Of a stretch of DNA of 8,560 nt, positions 1-6,409 are shown piece after piece. Location: contig DATLUC010000008.1 of assembly GCA_035533335.1 (NCBI GenBank), positions 1-8,560 on the forward strand, read 5' to 3'. Below the pieces are notes generated by a model, which made no database searches, had not been told where the DNA came from, and saw only the letters and a program-made list of their open reading frames with translations. Both the position numbers and the translations under genes were made by a program. Source of the stretch: DATKSS01 sp035533335 (lineage in GTDB: Bacteria > Chloroflexota > Dormibacteria > Dormibacterales > Dormibacteraceae). Positions within the stretch are counted from its first letter, which is position 1. Each line of letters starts with the position of its first letter.

Positions 1-986
1 CCGGTGAGCGCACGCGCTCCGAGGCGCAGCGACTCGCTGACCTGTCGCTCGAGGTCTTCGACCAGGTCGCCGCGGGCGAGCGGGCCGACCTGGTTGGCGC
101 GGTCCATCGGGTCGCCGACCTTGAGGGCGGCCACCGCGGCCGCGAACCGGCGCTCGAACTCGTCGGCCACGGCTTCCTCGACGATGAACCGCTTGGCCGC
201 GATGCAGCTCTGCCCGTTGTTCTGGTTGCGGGCGCGGCACGCGACGGTGGCGGCCGCGTTGAGGTCGGCGTCGGCCAGCACGATGAACGGGTCCGAGCCG
301 CCGAGCTCGAGAACCGCCTTCTTGAGGGCCTTGCCGGCGCTGGCCGCGACCAGCGCGCCGGCGGTGTCGGAACCGGTGAGCGTGACGGCCGCGACGCGGT
401 GGTCGGCGATGATCCGTTCCACGGCGCCCGAGCCGATGAGCAGGGTCTGGAAGACTCCTTCAGGCACGCCTGCCTCGCGGAAGACCTCCTCGATGGCCAG
501 GGCCGACTGGGGGACGTTGGACGAGTGCTTGAGCAGCATCACGTTGCCGGCGCTCAAGGCCGGCAGCGCAGCGCGGAACGCCTGCCAGAAAGGGAAGTTC
601 CACGGCATGACTGCTAGCACGACCCCGACGGGCTGGAAGCGAACGTAGCTGCGGGTTGCGGTGCTCTCGACAGGCTCGTCCGCCAGGAGCCGCGCGACGT
701 TGTCGGCGATCCACGTGGCCGTCCAGGCGCACTTCTCGATCTCGGCCTCGGCCTCCACGATCGGCTTGCCCATCTCCGACGTCAGAAGGGTCGCAAACCG
801 CGCTTTGTCGGCGCGCAGCACGCCGGCGACGGAGCGCATCAACTCTGCGCGCGCCTCGAGCCCGACGTCACGCCACGGGTGTCGGGTCGCCCACGCTCGG
901 CCAATTGCGGCCTCGACTCCGGCCTCGTCCAGCTCCGCGAAAGAGGCGAGCTCTCGGCCGGTGGCCGGGTCTATGGATCTCAGCAC
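1..986 (-). CDS. Aldehyde dehydrogenase, succinate-semialdehyde dehydrogenase (Sad/YneI)-like; C-terminus outside window
   Basis: NAD(P)-dependent oxidation of an aldehyde to its acid in the cytoplasm, most likely succinate semialdehyde to succinate. The minus-strand frame is open from GTG at 986 to base 1, giving 328 codons of a family of about 460 residues, so roughly 130 C-terminal residues are missing. Visible motifs are the N-terminal IDPATG, MPWNFPFWQ with catalytic Asn130, LELGGSDPFIV with general base Glu227, and NNGQSCIAAKRF with nucleophile Cys261. The Glu-Cys spacing of 34 is the family norm. The segments LLKH, ELGGSDPFIVL and AAKRFI resemble E. coli Sad (YneI), recalled from memory. 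GTG 986 is the only usable start: an in-frame TGA lies six bases upstream and the family N-terminus follows at once. No Shine-Dalgarno precedes it, so the message may be leaderless. The gene is divergent from glgE. The ALDH family is certain; the substrate is inferred. Confidence 0.93.
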   Translation of the reverse strand, partial: MLRSIDPATGRELASFAELDEAGVEAAIGRAWATRHPWRDVGLEARAELMRSVAGVLRADKARFATLLTSEMGKPIVEAEAEIEKCAWTATWIADNVARLLADEPVESTATRSYVRFQPVGVVLAVMPWNFPFWQAFRAALPALSAGNVMLLKHSSNVPQSALAIEEVFREAGVPEGVFQTLLIGSGAVERIIADHRVAAVTLTGSDTAGALVAASAGKALKKAVLELGGSDPFIVLADADLNAAATVACRARNQNNGQSCIAAKRFIVEEAVADEFERRFAAAVAALKVGDPMDRANQVGPLARGDLVEDLERQVSESLRLGARALT

Positions 987-1028
987 CCCGGCAAATCATG
1001 GCACGATGGACATGTGGCCCGAGTACCG
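987..1028. promoter_or_regulatory. Short divergent intergenic region between the aldehyde dehydrogenase and glgE
   Basis: Only about 42 bases separate the two divergent starts (27 if glgE starts at GTG 1014), so promoters for both genes must lie here or reach into the opposing coding sequence. No clear -35/-10 pair is visible. On the minus strand CATGAT (1000 to 995) is a weak -10-like hexamer at the distance expected for a leaderless transcript starting at GTG 986. On the plus strand TATGGAT (972-978), inside the dehydrogenase gene, is a weak -10 candidate for glgE. Both are guesses from short matches. The presence of promoter activity is inferred from the divergent gene order. Confidence 0.35.
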
Positions 1029-3056
1029 GTGAAGAGACTGCTGGGCGACCAGGCCGCCCAGCCGCCGACGACACCGGGCGGCTCGCCCGACGGGCGGACG
1101 CGAGTGGTGATCGAATCGGTGATGCCCGAGATCGACGGCGGCCGCTTTCCAGCCAAGCGGGTCACGGGCGAGACTGTGACCGTCGAAGCCGACGTCTTCG
1201 CCGACGGGCACGACGCCATGGCGGCGGTGGCGCTGTACAGGCGCGCGGGGACTGAGGCCTGGGTCGAGACCCCCATGAGCTCCCTGGTGAACGACCGCTG
1301 GCGGGGCGAGTTCACCGTCACCGAGCTGGGGCGGTACTGCTTCACCGTCGAGGGCTGGGTCGATCACTTCGAAACCTGGAAGCGCCGGTTCGCGAAGCGA
1401 GTCGAGGCCGGCCAGGAGCTGGCTTCCGAGCTCGAGGTCGGGGCGCGGATGGTGGGGGCAGCTGCCATGCGCGCGGGCGACCCGGTCGAGGGGACGAGCT
1501 TGCGGGCGCACGCCGAGTCGCTGCGCAAGGGACGCGGCGCCGCGGCCGCAGCGCTTGACGCAGGCCTCGCAGCCTTGATGCGGCGTTACCCGGACCGCAG
1601 CTTGGCCGTGCGCTACCCGCGAGAGCTCGTGGTCGAGGTCGAGCCGGTGAAGGCGCGGTTCAGCGCGTGGTACGAGCTGTTCCCGCGGTCGGCCGGAAAG
1701 CCCGGCGCCAATGGGAGGTTCCGCGATGTCGAGGAGCGCCTCCCCGAGATCTCCGGCATGGGGTTCGACGTGCTTTACCTACCCCCCATCCACCCGATCG
1801 GAAGCACTCAGCGCAAAGGCGCCAACAACAAGAAGGCCGCACGTGGCGAGCCCGGCAGCCCATGGGCGATCGGATCTGAGCTGGGCGGGCACAAATCCGT
1901 GAACCCCGACCTGGGCTCGCTGGAGGACTTTCGACGCCTGGTCCGAGTCGCGGCCGAGCACGGCCTCGAGATGGCGTTCGACCTCGCATTCCAGTGCTCG
2001 CCCGACCATCCGTACACGCGAGAACATCCCGAATGGTTCAGGCATCGGCCCGACGGCACGATCCAGTACGCCGAGAATCCACCCAAGAAATACGAGGACA
2101 TCTTTCCATTCGATTTCGAATCGGAGCAGTGGCGCGAGCTCTGGGCCGAGCTGCTGTCGATCGTGGTGTTCTGGATCGACCAGGGCGTTCGGATCTTCCG
2201 AGTCGACAACCCGCACACCAAGCCATTCGCTTTCTGGGAGTGGCTGATCGGCGAGGTCAAGCGCGAACACCCCGAGGTTCTCTTCCTGGCCGAGGCTTTC
2301 ACGCGACCCAAGGTGATGTTCCGCCTGGCCAAGCTCGGTTTCAGCCAGTCCTATACCTACTTCGCCTGGCGCAACACCGCGCCGGAGCTGTACCAGTACT
2401 TCACCGAGCTCGCCAGGCCACCGATCCGGGAGTTCTTCCGTCCAAACCTGTGGCCGAACACCCCCGACATCCTGACGGAGTATCTCCAGACCGGGGGGCG
2501 TCCTGCATTCATGGCAAGGCTCGTGCTAGCGGCCACGCTGGGCGCCAGCTACGGCATCTACGGCCCGGCTTTCGAGCTGTGCGAGGGCCGCGCGAGGGAG
2601 CAGGGCTCTGAGGAGTACCTCGATTCTGAGAAGTACCAGCTCAGGTCATGGGACCGCGAAGATCCGGACAACCTGCGCGAGCTGATCACCCTGGTCAACG
2701 AGATCCGGCGCGAGAACCCCGCGCTGCAGACCGACCGTGGCTTGCGCTTTCACCCCACGGAGAACGACCAGCTGCTGGCCTACACCAAGAGCACGTCGGA
2801 CCACGCCGACGTTCTCCTGACCGTGGTCAACGTCGACCCGCACCACACCCAGACCGGCATGGTGACCTTGCCGCTCGGTGAGTTCGGAATCGAGACCGAG
2901 CGGCCGTACCAGGCGCACGAATTGTTGAGCGGCGCACACTACCTGTGGAACGGCCCGCGCAACTACGTTGAGATAAATCCGCACTCCATGCCGGCGCAGA
3001 TCTTCCGATTCCGGCGCCCGGTGCGGCGCGAACACGATTTCGAGTACTTCTTGTGA
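1029..3056 (+). CDS. glgE: Alpha-1,4-glucan:maltose-1-phosphate maltosyltransferase
   Basis: Transfers maltosyl units from maltose 1-phosphate to the non-reducing end of an alpha-1,4-glucan, releasing phosphate (GH13 subfamily 3, cytoplasmic). From GTG 1029 it is 675 aa, close to characterised actinobacterial GlgE. An N-terminal beta-sandwich domain starts near residue 26, a helical insert follows, then the catalytic barrel. Signatures are PPIHPIG (252-258), the GlgE-specific YAENPPKKYEDIFPFDF (347-363), nucleophile Asp393 in FRVDNPHTKP, general acid Glu422 in LFLAEAF, Asp480 in NTPDIL, and EYLDSEKYQLR (529-539), which includes Lys535 near the expected phosphate site. The start is uncertain: there is no in-frame ATG before 1122, which would cut the first conserved strand, and GTG 1014, 1029, 1104 and 1107 are all possible. 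GTG 1029 fits family length and has a GAG five bases upstream, a weak Shine-Dalgarno. The open frame reaches back to 879 inside the dehydrogenase gene, which is unlikely to be translated. The stop overlaps the next start as GTGA. Confidence 0.96.
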   Translation: MKRLLGDQAAQPPTTPGGSPDGRTRVVIESVMPEIDGGRFPAKRVTGETVTVEADVFADGHDAMAAVALYRRAGTEAWVETPMSSLVNDRWRGEFTVTELGRYCFTVEGWVDHFETWKRRFAKRVEAGQELASELEVGARMVGAAAMRAGDPVEGTSLRAHAESLRKGRGAAAAALDAGLAALMRRYPDRSLAVRYPRELVVEVEPVKARFSAWYELFPRSAGKPGANGRFRDVEERLPEISGMGFDVLYLPPIHPIGSTQRKGANNKKAARGEPGSPWAIGSELGGHKSVNPDLGSLEDFRRLVRVAAEHGLEMAFDLAFQCSPDHPYTREHPEWFRHRPDGTIQYAENPPKKYEDIFPFDFESEQWRELWAELLSIVVFWIDQGVRIFRVDNPHTKPFAFWEWLIGEVKREHPEVLFLAEAFTRPKVMFRLAKLGFSQSYTYFAWRNTAPELYQYFTELARPPIREFFRPNLWPNTPDILTEYLQTGGRPAFMARLVLAATLGASYGIYGPAFELCEGRAREQGSEEYLDSEKYQLRSWDREDPDNLRELITLVNEIRRENPALQTDRGLRFHPTENDQLLAYTKSTSDHADVLLTVVNVDPHHTQTGMVTLPLGEFGIETERPYQAHELLSGAHYLWNGPRNYVEINPHSMPAQIFRFRRPVRREHDFEYFL

Positions 3057-6000
3057 TCCAGTCGACCACCAAGCGGCGCAAGGTCGAAAGCCTCCGTCTC
3101 GAGGACGATCCACTCTGGTACAAGGACGCCCTCATCTACGAGGTGCACGTGCGCGCGTTCAGCGACAGCAACGGCGACGGCAGCGGTGACTTTCGGGGCC
3201 TGCTCGACAAGCTTCCCTACCTGCAGGACCTTGGCGTCAACGCGGTCTGGCTGCTCCCGTTCTACCCCTCGCCGCTGCGCGACGACGGCTACGACATCGC
3301 CGACTACGACAGTGTCAACCCGATGTTCGGGACGCTTAGCGACGTCAGCGCTTTCGTCAGGGAAGCGCACCGCCGCGGCATCAGGGTCATCACGGAGCTG
3401 GTGTGCAACCACACCTCTGACCAGCACCCGTGGTTCCAGCGCGCGCGGCGGGCGAGGCCCGGGAGCGCGGCGCGGGACTTCTACGTGTGGAGCGACACCA
3501 ACCAGAAGTACCAGGACGCGCGCATCATCTTCAAGGACTTCGAGGTCTCCAACTGGACCTGGGATCACGTCGCCGGGGCCTATTACTGGCACCGGTTCTA
3601 CTCCCACCAGCCCGACCTGAACTTCGAGAACCCAAAGGTCAAGGACGCCATCCTCAAGGCTCTCGACTTCTGGCTCGACCTCGGGATCGACGGCGTGCGC
3701 CTCGACGCGATCCCCTACCTGTATGAGCGCGAAGGGAGCAACTGCGAGAACCTGCCCGAGACCCACAAGTTCCTGCGCGAGATGCGCCAGCACGTCGACA
3801 CCAAGTATCCGAACCGCATGCTCCTCGCCGAGGCGAACCAGTGGCCGGAGGACTCGGTCGCATATTTCGGCCAGGGCGACGAGTGCAACATGTCGTTCCA
3901 CTTCCCGCTCATGCCTCGTCTGTTCATGTCGATCCGAATGGAGGATCGCTTCCCGATCGTCGACATCCTGGCGCAGACCCCCGCCATCCCCGAAAGCGCG
4001 CAGTGGGCGCTGTTCCTGCGCAACCACGACGAGCTGACCCTCGAGATGGTCACCGACGAGGAGCGCGACTACATGTACCGCGCGTACACGCAGGACCGCA
4101 TGGCACGGATCAACCTTGGGATCCGCCGCAGGCTGGCCCCTCTCCTCGGCAACGACCGGCGCCGAATCGAGCTGATGAACGGCCTGCTCTTCTCGCTGCC
4201 CGGCACCCCAGTCCTCTACTACGGCGACGAGATCGGCATGGGGGACAACATCTTCCTCGGCGACCGCAACGGGGTGCGTACACCGATGCAGTGGAGCGCG
4301 GACCGAAATGCGGGGTTCTCACGGGCCAACCGCCAGCGTCTCTACCTCCCGGTGATCACCGACCCCGAGTACCACTACGAGACCGTCAACGTCGAGGCCC
4401 AGCAGGGGAACCCACATTCGACGCTCTCCTGGATGAAGCGCCTGATCGCGCTCCGCAAACGCCACCGCGCCTTCGGCCGCGGCACGCTGGAGCTGCTCCG
4501 GCCGGAGAACCGCAAGGTGCTCGCCTACATTCGCGCATACCAGTCGGAGCAGATCCTATGCATCGCCAACCTCTCGCGGTTCCTGCAGGCGGTCGAGCTC
4601 GACCTGAGCAGGTGGAAGGGCCTCGTCCCTGTCGAGCTCTTCAGCGGCAACGAGATGCCGGTGATCGGCGACGCCCCCTACTTCCTGACGCTCGGCCCGC
4701 ACTCCTTCTACTGGTTTTCGATGCAGCCGCGTGCCACCCCTCAGGTGCACAGCGACGGAGCGCAGCCGGCCAAGGCCACCGTGCCCGAGATCCCGGTCGT
4801 GGGAGGCTGGGAGACGGCGCTGGACGGCGCATCGAAGGAACGCCTGGAGAGCGTGCTGATCGGTTACATCCGACAGCGCCGCTGGTTCGCGGGCAAGGCG
4901 CGCAGGTCGAAGTCGGCGACGATCACCGACGTGGTTCCCATCCCGGGCGCCGAAGGCGTCGCTTATCTCACGACGGTGCAGATCGGGTACGGCGAGGGCG
5001 ACCCCGACCTGTACATGCTGCCGCTGGCATACGCCAGCGCCGCCGAGGCCCCGCACATCCTCGAGCGCTGGCCCAACTCGGCCGTTGCGTGGATCACGGG
5101 CCACGACGATGGCGCCCGAGGTCTGCTTTACGACGCTCTCGGCCCGCCCAACTTCGGGGAGGCCCTGCTCGGCGCCATCGCCCGCCGCAGGCGCGCGACG
5201 GGCAACACCGGGACCCTGATCGGCTCGACGACCCGGGCGTTCGCCAGGCTGCGCGGGTCCGAGACTGTCCGCCTCGAGGCGCAGGTTTCGGTGGCCGAGC
5301 AGAGCAACAACTCGATGATCTTTGGGGAGCGCCTGATGCTCAAGGTGTTCCGGCGCATCGAGGACGGCGTCAACCCCGAGCTGGAGGTCGGCCGGTTCCT
5401 GACGGAGAAGACCACGTTCACGCAGGTCGCGCCACTCGCCGGCAGCCTCGAGTACCGGCGTCCCATCGGGGAGCCTGCGACGATCGCGATCGTCCAGGGC
5501 TACGTTCCCAACCAGGGAGACGCCTGGCAGTACACCCTCAACACGCTCGCTCACTTCTTCAACTCCCCCGACCTGATCGGCGCCGTGCCCGCAGCCTTGC
5601 CACCCAACCTCGTCGAAGCGGCCGCGGCCGAGCTGCCGGAGATCGCCACCAGGACGATCGGCGGATACCTTGAATCGGCGCGGATCCTCGGGCGGCGCAC
5701 CGCCGAGCTGCATGCCGCGCTGGCGTCCGACCCGACCGACCCGGCGTTCGCCCCCGAGCGCATCTCGCAGCAGGACCAGCGCTCCATCTACCAGTCGCTG
5801 AGCGGCCTGTCCATGCGGGCGACCGAGCTGCTGCGAGCCCAGATGGGGAGCCTGTCGCCGCAGGCGCGCGAGGAGGGCCGGCAGGTCCTGGACCTGGAGC
5901 CCCGCATCGCAGCCGCGCTGCGCGCGTTCCTGGCGCGCCGGCTGACCACGACCAGGATCCGGGTGCACGGTGACTATCACCTCGGCCAGGTTCTTTACAC

Positions 6001-6409
6001 CGGCCACGACTTCGTGATCGTCGACTTCGAAGGCGAGCCGACGCGCACCCTGTACGAGCGCCGTTTGAAGCGACTGGCCCTTCGCGACGTCGCGGGGATG
6101 CTGCGATCCTTCTCGTACGCCGGCCAGGCGGCATTACGATCAGACCAGATTGCTCCGGAAAGGCTGCCCGGGCTGGAGGAATGGGCGCGCTTCTGGGTCG
6201 ACTGCGTGTCGGCGGCCTACTTGAAGAGCTACCTCGCCACGGCCGGGAGCGCATCCTTCGTTCCGCAGGCCAAGGAGGACCTAGAGCTGCAGTTGACCAC
6301 CATGCTGCTTGAGAAGGCGCTTTATGAGCTCCGTTACGAGCTGAACTTGCGGCCCGACTGGGTGCGCATCCCGCTTCGTGGGATCCTCGACCTGGTCTCG
6401 CCCCTGTGA
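3053..6409 (+). CDS. treS: Trehalose synthase-maltokinase fusion protein (TreS-Mak/Pep2)
   Basis: A bifunctional protein of 1118 aa that interconverts trehalose and maltose and phosphorylates maltose with ATP to give maltose 1-phosphate for GlgE. Residues 1 to about 557 are TreS (GH13_16): PLWYKDALIYE near the N-terminus, a calcium-loop-like DSNGDGSGDF (38-47), NHTSD (119-123), nucleophile Asp218 in GVRLDAIPY, general acid Glu260 in LLAEANQWPEDS, Asp326 in RNHDEL, then YYGDEIGMGD and RTPMQWS. A linker of about 30 residues, rich in Ala, Pro and Gln, follows FYWFSMQ. From about residue 585 comes the maltokinase: the N-cap motif RRWFAGKARR (Trp611), Lys764 in LMLKVFRR, the phosphotransferase motif HGDYHLGQVL (972-981) and metal-binding DFEGEP (991-996). 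Separate TreS enzymes are about 570-600 aa and maltokinases about 450, so neither half is truncated. The GTG start overlaps the glgE stop by four bases, with no strong Shine-Dalgarno. The fusion type is known; sugar specificity is inferred from family and neighbours. Confidence 0.97.
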   Translation: MIQSTTKRRKVESLRLEDDPLWYKDALIYEVHVRAFSDSNGDGSGDFRGLLDKLPYLQDLGVNAVWLLPFYPSPLRDDGYDIADYDSVNPMFGTLSDVSAFVREAHRRGIRVITELVCNHTSDQHPWFQRARRARPGSAARDFYVWSDTNQKYQDARIIFKDFEVSNWTWDHVAGAYYWHRFYSHQPDLNFENPKVKDAILKALDFWLDLGIDGVRLDAIPYLYEREGSNCENLPETHKFLREMRQHVDTKYPNRMLLAEANQWPEDSVAYFGQGDECNMSFHFPLMPRLFMSIRMEDRFPIVDILAQTPAIPESAQWALFLRNHDELTLEMVTDEERDYMYRAYTQDRMARINLGIRRRLAPLLGNDRRRIELMNGLLFSLPGTPVLYYGDEIGMGDNIFLGDRNGVRTPMQWSADRNAGFSRANRQRLYLPVITDPEYHYETVNVEAQQGNPHSTLSWMKRLIALRKRHRAFGRGTLELLRPENRKVLAYIRAYQSEQILCIANLSRFLQAVELDLSRWKGLVPVELFSGNEMPVIGDAPYFLTLGPHSFYWFSMQPRATPQVHSDGAQPAKATVPEIPVVGGWETALDGASKERLESVLIGYIRQRRWFAGKARRSKSATITDVVPIPGAEGVAYLTTVQIGYGEGDPDLYMLPLAYASAAEAPHILERWPNSAVAWITGHDDGARGLLYDALGPPNFGEALLGAIARRRRATGNTGTLIGSTTRAFARLRGSETVRLEAQVSVAEQSNNSMIFGERLMLKVFRRIEDGVNPELEVGRFLTEKTTFTQVAPLAGSLEYRRPIGEPATIAIVQGYVPNQGDAWQYTLNTLAHFFNSPDLIGAVPAALPPNLVEAAAAELPEIATRTIGGYLESARILGRRTAELHAALASDPTDPAFAPERISQQDQRSIYQSLSGLSMRATELLRAQMGSLSPQAREEGRQVLDLEPRIAAALRAFLARRLTTTRIRVHGDYHLGQVLYTGHDFVIVDFEGEPTRTLYERRLKRLALRDVAGMLRSFSYAGQAALRSDQIAPERLPGLEEWARFWVDCVSAAYLKSYLATAGSASFVPQAKEDLELQLTTMLLEKALYELRYELNLRPDWVRIPLRGILDLVSPL

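Noticed and set aside
4..648. 214-codon plus-strand frame opposite the dehydrogenase
   Set aside because: The minus strand encodes a full set of aldehyde dehydrogenase motifs here; the plus frame is Ser/Arg/Ala-rich shadow sequence.
879..1028. Upstream extension of glgE to GTG 879
   Set aside because: It would overlap the divergent dehydrogenase by over 100 bases and adds about 50 residues with no family similarity; GlgE length and conservation favour a start near 1029.
3438..3476. GC-rich, partly self-complementary stretch that could be read as a hairpin or terminator
   Set aside because: It lies inside the trehalose synthase barrel and encodes an Arg/Ala-rich loop typical of the family; there is no T-run and no gene end nearby.
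2963..4027. 354-codon open frame on the minus strand opposite the 3' end of glgE and the 5' half of the trehalose synthase
   Set aside because: It is a shadow of conserved trehalose synthase codons, very rich in Val, Glu, Arg and Asp, with no motif or fold pattern.
3841..5673. 610-codon plus-strand frame inside treS-mak
   Set aside because: It is a +1 shadow composed largely of Arg, Pro, Gly and Ala; the real frame carries the catalytic motifs throughout this span without a frameshift.
4556..6007. Long 483-codon open frame on the minus strand opposite treS-mak
   Set aside because: It is antisense to the clearly conserved maltokinase half. Long antisense frames are expected in high-GC coding DNA, and the translation shows no recognisable family, only Arg/Gly/Val/Asp-rich low-complexity sequence.
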